From contig CALFXX010000049.1 in NCBI GenBank assembly GCA_937952975.1, positions 18,853 through 82,852 on the forward strand: a DNA stretch of 64,000 bases, read 5' to 3'. The DNA is from an uncultured Alcaligenaceae bacterium (GTDB lineage: Bacteria > Pseudomonadota > Gammaproteobacteria > Burkholderiales > Burkholderiaceae_B). The translations under genes and the position numbers were made by a program. Positions 57,479 through 64,000 of this stretch are shown piece after piece. Each line of letters starts with the position of its first letter. The first letter of the stretch is position 1. The notes beneath the pieces are model-generated. The model did no database searches. It saw nothing but the letters and a program-made list of their open reading frames with translations, and was not told the DNA's origin.

Positions 57479-57512
57479 AAACCTTCGGCACGCTCAGGCG
57501 TACCGAAGGTTT
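57479..57512 (+). terminator. Stem-loop between receptor and livH
   Basis: AAACCTTCGG pairs with CCGAAGGTTT (10 bp). Inside, ACGC pairs with GCGT around TCAG, with one c/a mismatch between the helices. TTTATTTTG follows. It is either a partial terminator or a 3'-stabilising structure that raises receptor mRNA over permease mRNA, as known for binding-protein operons. Confidence 0.7.
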
Positions 57513-57550
57513 ATTTTGTTGACTCTGCATCCTTGGCGTTCTGATTCACA

Positions 57551-58438
57551 ATGATCACTATTTTCGGCATACCTCTTCAAGCCTTTCTGGGTCAGCTATT
57601 GCTTGGCTTGGTCAACGGTTCTTTTTACGCCATTTTGTCTCTGGGTCTAGCGGTGATTTTCGGCCTGCTAAACGTCATTAACTTCGCACACGGTGCGTTG
57701 TATATGTTTGGTGCTTTCTTGGCCTGGATGGGCTTGTCGTACTTTGGCCTGAACTATTGGGTCATGCTGGCACTTGCACCCGTCATCGTTGGCCTGTTCG
57801 GCATCTTGATTGAAAAATTTTTGCTCAAGCATCTTTACAAGCTTGACCATTTGTATGGCCTGCTGCTCACCTTTGGCATCACACTCTTGATGGAAGGTCT
57901 GTTTCGCAGCTTCTACGGCGTCTCTGGGCAACCTTACTCAACACCCGAAGCACTGCGTGGGGCAACCAACCTAGGGTTCATGGTGTTGCCAAACTACCGT
58001 GCCTGGGTCGTGCTGGCCTCGGTGGTCGTGTGTTTGGTGACGTGGTTTGTTATTGAACGCACTCGTTTGGGCGCCCTGCTACGTGCCGGCACTGAAAACC
58101 CTAAACTCGTTGAAGCCTTCGGCGTGAATGTACCTTTGATGATTACGCTTACCTATGCGTTTGGCGTAGCACTTGCAGGCTTTGCTGGTGTGTTAGCCGC
58201 GCCGATTTTGCAGATTTCACCGTTGATGGGTTCAAACCTGATCATTGTGGTGTTTGCGGTCGTCGTGATCGGTGGCATGGGTTCGATCTTGGGCGCGATT
58301 GTCACCGGCCTTGGTTTGGGTGTGATCGAGGGATTGACTAAAGTATTTTGGCCTGAGGCCTCAAGCACGGTGGTGTTCATCATCATGGCGATCGTGTTGT
58401 TGCTGCGTCCGGCAGGTCTGTTTGGAAAAGAAAAATGA
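57551..58438 (+). CDS. livH: HAAT-type ABC transporter permease (LivH-like)
   Basis: A 295-residue membrane protein with about eight helices. Signatures are GLVNGSFYAILSLGLAVIFGLLNVINFAHG and GGMGSILGAIVTGLGLGVIEG. It overlaps the next permease by 4 nt (ATGA). Confidence 0.93.
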   Translation: MITIFGIPLQAFLGQLLLGLVNGSFYAILSLGLAVIFGLLNVINFAHGALYMFGAFLAWMGLSYFGLNYWVMLALAPVIVGLFGILIEKFLLKHLYKLDHLYGLLLTFGITLLMEGLFRSFYGVSGQPYSTPEALRGATNLGFMVLPNYRAWVVLASVVVCLVTWFVIERTRLGALLRAGTENPKLVEAFGVNVPLMITLTYAFGVALAGFAGVLAAPILQISPLMGSNLIIVVFAVVVIGGMGSILGAIVTGLGLGVIEGLTKVFWPEASSTVVFIIMAIVLLLRPAGLFGKEK

Positions 58439-59424
58439 ATCGTCAAGCACTTGGTTATGTTTTGTTTGCTGTGTTTTTGGCAGCGATCCCGATGCTCGGG
58501 ATCTATCCGATCTTTGCCATGAAAATCATGTGCTACGCGCTGTTTGCCTGCGCGTTTAATTTGCTGCTGGGCTTTACGGGCTTGCTCTCGTTTGGTCATG
58601 CCGCCTTTTTGGGCAGTGCAGCTTATGCGTCCGGGCATGCGATTAAAGCCTGGGGGTTCTCGCCAGAACTGGGTATTCTGTATGGCGTCGCCATAGCAGG
58701 AGTACTCGGTCTCTTGATGGGTGCACTGGCCATTCGTCGCAGTGGCATCTACTTTGCGATGATCACGATGGCGCTTTCGCAAATGGTGTACTTTTATTTT
58801 CTACAAGCAAAATTTACGGGTGGTGAAGATGGCCTGCAAGGCGTGCCGCGCGGCACCTTGTTTGGTTTGATTGATCTTAAAAGCGATCTCAATCTGTACT
58901 ACGTCGTGATGGCAATCTTTGTGCTGGGATATTTCATTATCTGGCGCACCGTGCATTCACCCTTTGGTCAGGTGTTAAAAGCGATTCGTGAAAACGAGCC
59001 ACGTGCGATTTCGCTTGGCTACGATGTCGAGCGCTTCAAGTTACTCGCCTTTGTCCTGTCTGCGTTACTAGCGGGTTTAGCGGGTTCAACCAAGATGCTC
59101 ATTTTTGTATCGGCAACCTTATCGGATGCAACCTGGCAGATGTCAGGTCTGGTGATCTTAATGACACTGATCGGCGGCTTAGGCACGTTAGTGGGCCCCG
59201 TCTTGGGCGCCTTTATTGTGGTGCTACTTGAAAACAAGGTAGGCGATTTTGGTGCTGCAATCGCAAAGCTCACGGGCATTGAATGGTTTCAGCGCTTAGG
59301 CGAGTCGGTCACCATTGTGATTGGTTTGATCTTTGTGATTTGCGTACTCGCCTTCAGGCGTGGCTTGGTAGGCGAACTGAATGCCTGGTTTGAAAAGCGC
59401 AAAAGTCTTTCGACACAATCTTAA
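58435..59424 (+). CDS. livM: HAAT-type ABC transporter permease (LivM-like)
   Basis: A 329-residue membrane protein with about nine helices. LLLGFTGLLSFGHAAFLGSAAY and VLKAIRENEPRAISLGYDVERFKLLAFVLSA are LivM family elements; GGLGTLVGPVLGAFIV is the cytoplasmic EAA-like region. It completes the five-component importer. Confidence 0.93.
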   Translation: MNRQALGYVLFAVFLAAIPMLGIYPIFAMKIMCYALFACAFNLLLGFTGLLSFGHAAFLGSAAYASGHAIKAWGFSPELGILYGVAIAGVLGLLMGALAIRRSGIYFAMITMALSQMVYFYFLQAKFTGGEDGLQGVPRGTLFGLIDLKSDLNLYYVVMAIFVLGYFIIWRTVHSPFGQVLKAIRENEPRAISLGYDVERFKLLAFVLSALLAGLAGSTKMLIFVSATLSDATWQMSGLVILMTLIGGLGTLVGPVLGAFIVVLLENKVGDFGAAIAKLTGIEWFQRLGESVTIVIGLIFVICVLAFRRGLVGELNAWFEKRKSLSTQS

Positions 59425-59494
59425 GAGACGTACGGGTACCCTGCAGCAATATACGTATTTAGTTCGTAGACCATCAACCTACAGCGAGACTGAC

Positions 59495-60358
59495 ATGAAA
59501 ATTAGACAATTCTTAAAGGCACCCTGCGCCGCTGCGCTCACTGCAGCAACGCTCTTGCTTAGTTCGCTTGCCGCGGCGCAAGCGCCTGCCGCCGCACCTG
59601 CTGCTGCGGGTACAAAAGTTGAAATGCAATGGTTAGGGCAAGCGGGCTTTCGTATCGTGTCGCCTGGCGGCAAACTGATTGTGATCGACCCTTGGATCAA
59701 AGGAGGCCCTAAGGCGCCTGCGAACTACAAGGCTGATCTGGGCGCGTTAGGCAAAATCGATTTGTTGTTAGTGACGCATGCACACGTTGATCATTTGGGC
59801 GATGCGCCTGCGTTGGCAATTTTAAACAAGACCAAACTGTATGGTCCGGCGGATATGGTGACGCCACTCACCACGCTTGGCATGATCCCCGCAGAATTAG
59901 GCCACCGTTTTAATAAAACGGGTAACGTCAAACCGCTGCCAGGCATCAAGGTGACTGCGGTTCAGGCTGAGCATTCTTCTTTAATCGTCTGGAACAATCC
60001 TGCCACGAGCAAAAATGAATCGCATCCAGCGGGCGAAGCGATGGGTTACATCATCGAACTCGAAAATGGTTTCAAAATTTGGCACATGGGTGACACTGGC
60101 TTATTTGGTGATATGAAATTCATCAGTGAGCGCTACAAGCCTGATCTGGTATTGATGCCAATCGGTGGCAACTTCACGATGGATCCTGAGGATGCGGCGT
60201 TTGCGTTGAATACTTGGATCAAGCCAAAGATGGTGATTCCGATGCATTACAACTCTAATCCTTTGACTCCTGGCACGCTGGCTGAGTTTCAGGCTGCAAT
60301 GAAGGATAGCTCGGTCAAGATCGTTCCGATGACTGAGGGGCAGACGCTGTCGTTCTAA
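59495..60358 (+). CDS. Exported metallo-beta-lactamase-fold hydrolase (UPF0173-like)
   Basis: A 287-residue protein with a signal peptide (MKIRQFLKAPCAAALTAATL, cleavage near LAAAQA) and an Ala/Pro linker. A metal-dependent hydrolase domain follows with WLGQAGFRI, the HAHVDHLGD zinc motif, a late WHMGDTG and VIPMHYNS. UPF0173 members such as YtkL are usually cytosolic, so the signal peptide here is notable. ATG 59495 is chosen as the start of the signal. Its substrate is unknown. It is followed by T-rich tracts and the 203-bp palindromic element. Confidence 0.85.
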   Translation: MKIRQFLKAPCAAALTAATLLLSSLAAAQAPAAAPAAAGTKVEMQWLGQAGFRIVSPGGKLIVIDPWIKGGPKAPANYKADLGALGKIDLLLVTHAHVDHLGDAPALAILNKTKLYGPADMVTPLTTLGMIPAELGHRFNKTGNVKPLPGIKVTAVQAEHSSLIVWNNPATSKNESHPAGEAMGYIIELENGFKIWHMGDTGLFGDMKFISERYKPDLVLMPIGGNFTMDPEDAAFALNTWIKPKMVIPMHYNSNPLTPGTLAEFQAAMKDSSVKIVPMTEGQTLSF

Positions 60359-60406
60359 GCGGTTTGTTTTTGGTTTTTTTGGTTTTTTTTGGCTGCGGTT
60401 TTTAAG

Positions 60407-60609
60407 GGTTAGGGAGCGGGCGCGCAGAGCGCCTGGGTGGGCAGATTGTCTTGGTCCGCTTTGCGGACTACCCTCTGCCCACTTGTCTGAACGGCGGCGA
60501 CCCAAACTCGCTTCGCTCAGACAAGGGTCGCCTTGATCCGTCCAGCCTACGCAAGCCTCGGCAAGACAAGACAGCCCACCCAGGCGCTCTGCGCACCCAC
60601 TCCCTAACC
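60407..60609. repeat. 203-bp palindromic intergenic element
   Basis: The outer arms 60407-60442 and 60574-60609 are inverted repeats of 36 bp matching at 34 positions. Pairing resumes inside with TTGTCTTG (60446-60453) and CAAGACAA (60562-60569). The centre holds GTCCGC-TTT-GCGGAC (60454-60468), plus two interleaved pairs: CTTGTCTGA/TCAGACAAG (60482-60490, 60517-60525) and GGCGACCC/GGGTCGCC (60496-60503, 60525-60532). It fills the gap between two convergent genes. No transposase or open frame is inside. Confidence 0.85.
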
Positions 60610-60645
60610 TTCCGATACGTTGCGTGACGTGCTGCGCCTTGACAT

Positions 60646-61470
60646 TTAATCGATCAGTTTGCCGCCGTCGTGAAAGGGGTATGGCCCCTCGTAGGTACCA
60701 CAGGGCATTTGGTGAGAGACTAGGCCGCGCTCTGAATCCCACGCATGCACTTTAAAACCGCCGGGTTCGAGTATCCATTGAGAAGCAGCTTCGGGGTCAA
60801 GATCTAAAGCCACTTGATGTGCGGGCGCCGGCGACGTTGACGCGATCGTTGAACCGAACCGTACGTCAATTGCACGATGCAAGTGACCGCAAATGACGCG
60901 TTCAATGTTTGAATGCTGTGAGACAAGTTCTTCGAGCTCTGCAGCGCCCTCTAGCAAACCGATTTTATCCATGTGACCAATGAGCGTTTTGAACGGCGGA
61001 TGATGCATGGCGATGACAACCGGCATATCACGGGAGTCGTTCAGTGTTTCTTCAAGCCACGCTAAGCGTTTAGCGCAAAGTGCGCCATGGCTTTGTTGGG
61101 CAACGGTTGTATCTAAGGTGATCAGACGCACGGGCCCTAGTTGCACGGTGTACTGGACAAAGCCTTCATCACCTAAGTAGGTGTGCTCAGGAAAGGCTTT
61201 GCGCATTTGTGCCGCGTCATCGTGGTTGCCCGGCAATAGGTAATACGGCACGGTTAAAGGGCTCAGGCACTCTCGCAGATGTGCATACTCTGCTGGGCGT
61301 CCAAAATCCGTCAGATCGCCAGTCAACACGACGGCCTTAGGTTGTTGACGTAGTTGCTCGATAGTCTGTACCGCGCGACGCAAATACGGTGCGGTATCCA
61401 AGCGCCCATACGCTAATCGGCCAGGCTCTCGGATATGCAAATCGGTCAGTTGTACAAAGAGTGTGCTCAT
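60646..61470 (-). CDS. Calcineurin-like phosphodiesterase (CpdA/GpdQ-like)
   Basis: A 274-residue metallophosphoesterase. The metal motifs appear in order: QLTDLHI, LTGDLTD, PGNHDD, AMHHPP and CGHLHR. ATG 61470 overlaps the stop of the ABC ATPase gene (ATGA), so it is part of the importer operon. Members of this class hydrolyse cyclic nucleotides or glycerophosphodiesters; the operon context suggests action on an imported phosphodiester. The substrate is not proven. Confidence 0.9.
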   Translation of the reverse strand: MSTLFVQLTDLHIREPGRLAYGRLDTAPYLRRAVQTIEQLRQQPKAVVLTGDLTDFGRPAEYAHLRECLSPLTVPYYLLPGNHDDAAQMRKAFPEHTYLGDEGFVQYTVQLGPVRLITLDTTVAQQSHGALCAKRLAWLEETLNDSRDMPVVIAMHHPPFKTLIGHMDKIGLLEGAAELEELVSQHSNIERVICGHLHRAIDVRFGSTIASTSPAPAHQVALDLDPEAASQWILEPGGFKVHAWDSERGLVSHQMPCGTYEGPYPFHDGGKLID

Positions 61471-62519
61471 TGTTCGCTCTCGCAAGCCATGAAGTGTTCG
61501 GGGGCAATCGTGATTGAGACTCGTTCGCCGACACGATAGGGACTGTCGCGATGCGCCTCAGCTGCTAGTTCGGGTTGCCCAGCGACTTCTAAGCGGTAAT
61601 GAATTCGATCGCCTAGAAAACTACGTTGGGTAATCAGCGCGATGGGTTGCATCACGGTTAAGGGTTTCAACTGAATATCTTCTGGCCGTACAAAAATGTC
61701 GGGCCAAGGGCCATGCGGACACTGTACAGCTATCTGCGCCAGCGTAACGGTGTCACTCACAATATCTTGAGGTGTGCGCTGCAAACGATTGATACGGCCA
61801 AGAAACTCAGCCACAAACATATGTTTTGGATTTCGATAAAGTGCCTCACCTTCGCCTACTTGAATGATTTTTCCACTTCGCATCACCGCTAGTCGATCAG
61901 CAATTGCCAAGGCCTCTTGCTGATCATGGGTAACATGAATCGTTGTCACACCAAGTCGGCGTAGCAAATCGGCTAACTCATCGCGCAGCGTCACTTTTAG
62001 TTTGGCATCTAAGGCAGTAAGTGGCTCGTCAAGTAATAAAACTTTTGGGCGTACGGCTACAGCACGCGCCAACGCGACGCGTTGCCGCTGTCCACCAGAC
62101 AGCTCTGCGGGGCGCTTGCGTTCAAAGCCCTTGAGGCGAACCAAGTCAATCAGTTCACCGACGGTCTGCTTGAGTTGCTGATCGCCAACGCCTCTTAATC
62201 GCAGCCCATATGCGATATTGGCCTGAACGGTCATTTGTGGAAACAGTGCGTAATGTTGAAACACCATACCGATCTGACGTCGTTCGACCGGCACCTGAGT
62301 CACCTCTTGCGTACCAAACCGAATCACGCCGCCTTGATCAACCGTTTCAAGTCCAGCGATCAGCCTTAACAAAGTCGTTTTTCCGCAACCTGAAGGACCA
62401 AGCAACGCCAACACTTCACCGGGATGCACGTCAAGCGAGGACGGCAATAACCCTTGGGTGCCATCGGGATAGGTCTTGGCGCACTGGCGAATGTGTACTG
62501 AAGTGCATTCAAGTTCCAT
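61467..62519 (-). CDS. ABC transporter ATP-binding protein (PotA/FbpC/PhnT-like)
   Basis: A 350-residue importer ATPase. Walker A is GPSGCGKTT, the signature is LSGGQRQRVALARA and Walker B is VLLLDEPLTALD. A C-terminal TOBE-like domain (about 260-345) is present, as in PotA/UgpC/FbpC proteins. ATG 62519 overlaps the upstream permease gene. Possible substrates include polyamines, iron, 2-aminoethylphosphonate or glycerophosphodiesters; the phosphodiesterase neighbour favours a phosphorus compound. Confidence 0.92.
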   Translation of the reverse strand: MELECTSVHIRQCAKTYPDGTQGLLPSSLDVHPGEVLALLGPSGCGKTTLLRLIAGLETVDQGGVIRFGTQEVTQVPVERRQIGMVFQHYALFPQMTVQANIAYGLRLRGVGDQQLKQTVGELIDLVRLKGFERKRPAELSGGQRQRVALARAVAVRPKVLLLDEPLTALDAKLKVTLRDELADLLRRLGVTTIHVTHDQQEALAIADRLAVMRSGKIIQVGEGEALYRNPKHMFVAEFLGRINRLQRTPQDIVSDTVTLAQIAVQCPHGPWPDIFVRPEDIQLKPLTVMQPIALITQRSFLGDRIHYRLEVAGQPELAAEAHRDSPYRVGERVSITIAPEHFMACESEQ

Positions 62520-63315
62520 AGCGTTTTTGCACCTCGTTGGCAATGACCTGCAAGCCCCACAAGAGCGGCAGCACCACAATAAAGAAAATAAGGGTGTAAG
62601 CCGAGCCGACCTCTATACGCATGGAGGCATAGCTGTCAGCTAGGCCAACGGGCAAGGTACGGGTTAAGGGTGTGTGTAACATCCATGTGAGATTGAACTC
62701 GCCGACAGACAAGGTAAACACCATTAAAGCGCTGGCGACGATTGCGGGCATGACTGCGGGAATTAAAACGCCTAATAAGCGATGCGCAAACCCAGCGCCT
62801 AAAGTACGTGCCGCTTCTTCTAGTGAGATGAGTTCGCGATTGGCGAACGCGGACCCTACGGTACGCACCACAAAGGGTAAGGTAAAGACAATGTGACCAA
62901 CCAGAATGAACAAAAAACTTTGCCGAAAATAGCGAAACTGCCCGTACACCAAAATCAACGCCAAACCCGTCGCGAGCCCCGGAACCGCCACGGGCAAAGT
63001 CAAGAGCTCTTCAAACAGACGCGCCCCGCGCGAACGGCTTCGTGCTAACGCATACGCACACGGCACACCCACGACCGTGGTGATGACGGTACATGAACTG
63101 GCAATCACCAACGACCAAAATAGCGTGTCACCATAGCCTTCCCATACTTGTTCAAGCCAGCGCGTCGTCAAGCCGCTGGCTAATCCACGCGAGTAATTAT
63201 TCACAAGGCCAGCAGTGATTGACAGGGCCATGGGAGTGAGCATAAAAAGCGTCACCAGCATAGTCAGCAGCGCAAGGGTTAGGGGAAAGCGATGAGCGCT
63301 AAGCGGCTGTGACAT
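62509..63315 (-). CDS. ABC transporter permease
   Basis: A 268-residue membrane protein with about six helices. The EAA loop is SLEEAARTLGAGFAHRLLGVLIPAVMP. This is the PotC/PhnV type of binding-protein-dependent permease. It starts 3 bp after the second permease gene and overlaps the ATPase gene by 11 bp. Confidence 0.93.
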   Translation of the reverse strand: MSQPLSAHRFPLTLALLTMLVTLFMLTPMALSITAGLVNNYSRGLASGLTTRWLEQVWEGYGDTLFWSLVIASSCTVITTVVGVPCAYALARSRSRGARLFEELLTLPVAVPGLATGLALILVYGQFRYFRQSFLFILVGHIVFTLPFVVRTVGSAFANRELISLEEAARTLGAGFAHRLLGVLIPAVMPAIVASALMVFTLSVGEFNLTWMLHTPLTRTLPVGLADSYASMRIEVGSAYTLIFFIVVLPLLWGLQVIANEVQKRYGT

Positions 63316-63318
63316 GAC

Positions 63319-63672
63319 TTAGAGCAACACCGTTGCGGATTGTGAATAGCGTCTTGCCACATACATCACAGACCAAGTTACCAAGCCTAACGCGATCGAA
63401 AGCGAAGCCGCTAGCGCAAAATTTGCGTAATTGGTGAACTCTGAATAGATTGTGATCGGCAACACTTCAAACTTAGTAGCGAGCGTGAATGCAGTTCCAA
63501 AGGCACCCATTGAGGTTGCAAACACAATCGCAGCGCAAGCAAGGGTTGTCGGTGCTAACTCGGGTATCCAGACATCGCGCAGGATGGCATAACGCGAGGC
63601 ACCCAGAGTCTTAGCAGCCTCTTCAAGTGCAGAATCCATCTTTTCAGCGGCAGCCGTATAGGTCGCAACGCG
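63319..63672 (-). CDS. ABC transporter permease, C-terminal part only
   Basis: The C-terminal roughly 115 residues of a second permease (PotB/PhnU type). It begins near VATYTAAAEKMDSALEEAAKTLGASR (the EAA loop) and ends with membrane helices (FATSMGAFGTAFTLAT; AASLSIALGLVTW). Upstream of about 63672 the sequence no longer resembles a permease, although the frame stays open by chance to an ATG at 63792. The N-terminal half is missing because the DNA changes origin there. Confidence 0.8.
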   Translation of the reverse strand, partial: RVATYTAAAEKMDSALEEAAKTLGASRYAILRDVWIPELAPTTLACAAIVFATSMGAFGTAFTLATKFEVLPITIYSEFTNYANFALAASLSIALGLVTWSVMYVARRYSQSATVLL

Positions 63673-63786
63673 CAGGTCGGCGACGATACCGTCTTCCATC
63701 CGAACGTCAGCTTCCTTGACGATTGCCACATCGGGCAGCGCGGCATCGTGCAGTCGGGTGCCGTGATCGGCGGCGACGGCTTCGGC
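63670..63786 (+). pseudogene. lpxD-like fragment in the chimeric contig end
   Basis: On the plus strand the frame reads QVGDDTVFHPNVSFLDDCH, then IGQRGIVQSGAVIGGDGFG. This is the hexapeptide-repeat region of UDP-3-O-acylglucosamine N-acyltransferase (LpxD), whose usual form is hSGAVIGADGFG. It has no start, no stop and no flanking lpx genes, and it butts directly onto a permease gene of opposite strand. It is best read as a foreign piece joined by a chimeric event. Confidence 0.65.
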
Positions 63787-63907
63787 TGTCACGTCAGCCC
63801 GACGAACGCGAACCTCCTGCTCGGTTCGCTCTACTACGATCGCGTGCAGAAATCGTCCGACGGCGGCGCCACCATGTGCAGCGGCTGCATGCCGACGACA
63901 CCGATGA
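63787..63907. other. Unassigned sequence inside the chimeric end
   Basis: About 120 bp with visibly higher GC than the rest of the window. The plus-strand frame after the LpxD piece no longer matches that family, and I recognise no protein on either strand. It lies between the lpxD-like and ilvD-like fragments. Confidence 0.4.
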
Positions 63908-64000
63908 ACGTCTGCATGGTGTTATAGGTGAACATGCCACCACAGCTGCCCTGGCCGGGACAGGCGTTCATGGTTACCTCGGCGCGGGCCTCCTCGTCGG
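63908..64000 (-). pseudogene. ilvD-like fragment in the chimeric contig end
   Basis: Read from the right edge on the minus strand, the frame gives EVTMNACPGQGSCGGMFT followed by YNTMQ. This matches the iron-sulfur Cys motif of dihydroxy-acid dehydratase (ACPGxGSCGGMxTxNTM). Similarity to IlvD stops within about 10 residues after that. The piece is too short to be a gene here and has no relation to its neighbours. Confidence 0.55.

Noticed and set aside
60361..60405. Runs of 5-8 T after the UPF0173-like gene considered as an intrinsic terminator
   Set aside because: No stem directly precedes the T-runs. They may contribute to termination with the palindromic element behind them, but cannot be called alone.
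63319..63792. A complete 157-codon minus-strand frame with an ATG at 63792
   Set aside because: Its first 40 or so residues are antisense to the lpxD-like fragment and do not resemble a permease N-terminus. The apparent gene is created by the chimeric junction.

Overview
The window is a bacterial chromosome segment from a betaproteobacterium of the order Burkholderiales, most likely family Alcaligenaceae. The support is its gene order (yceD-rpmF-plsX-fabHDG-acpP-fabF-rpoE-rseA-rseB-mucD-lepA-lepB-rnc-era-recO, and rluC divergent from rne), two Bug-type tripartite tricarboxylate receptors (a family expanded in Bordetella and relatives), an intracellular PHB depolymerase and a solo RnfB-like ferredoxin. 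I cannot name the genus. Most of the window is ordinary housekeeping and metabolic DNA. I saw no tRNA, rRNA, CRISPR array, transposase, prophage or recognisable defence system.

Layout. 1-3.1 kb is a somewhat AT-richer accessory stretch: a truncated Bug receptor and a flavin reductase divergent from a LysR regulator, then a ParE/RHH toxin-antitoxin pair with a well-formed promoter and operator. 3.1-10.5 kb is a divergent catabolic cluster: SDR and Bug receptor on the minus strand; acyl-CoA ligase, acyl-CoA dehydrogenase, a ThDP-dependent enzyme and a Zn alcohol dehydrogenase on the plus strand. Its substrate is unknown. 10.5-26.5 kb is one long minus-strand block running from a strong promoter at about 26.5 kb through ribosomal protein L32, phospholipid and fatty-acid synthesis, the sigma-E envelope stress module with a MucD protease, and lepA-lepB-rnc-era-recO. 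26.6-33 kb holds maf, a tetrapyrrole-methylase-type methyltransferase, a lipoprotein amidase, msrPQ, gph and rluC. rne follows with a roughly 500-nt leader.

36.4-43.4 kb is a six-gene sugar-acid operon: a 5-dehydrogenase, a DctPQM TRAP transporter, an enolase-superfamily D-mannonate dehydratase and a fructuronate-reductase-like enzyme. Together these make a coherent uptake-to-KDG route for L-gulonate, fructuronate or mannonate. A UxuR/ExuR-like palindrome lies just before the first gene. 43.4-54.5 kb holds accD, trpA, trpB, relA, ridA, pncB, fdxA, fpr, phaZ, rnfB-like and nth. 54.7-59.4 kb is a branched-chain-amino-acid-type (HAAT) ABC transporter with a stem-loop between the receptor and permease genes. 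59.5-63.7 kb holds an exported UPF0173 metallo-hydrolase, a 203-bp palindromic intergenic element, and an ABC importer operon that includes a calcineurin-like phosphodiesterase.

The last roughly 330 bases do not belong with the rest. A permease reading frame stops abruptly and is followed by a GC-richer patchwork holding an lpxD-like piece on the plus strand and an ilvD-like piece on the minus strand. This is most simply an assembly or amplification chimera at the contig end. I found no convincing new multi-gene system. The least explained signals are the 203-bp inverted-repeat element, two related 14-nt tandem-repeat arrays upstream of different genes, the unassigned catabolic cluster, and the chimeric end.
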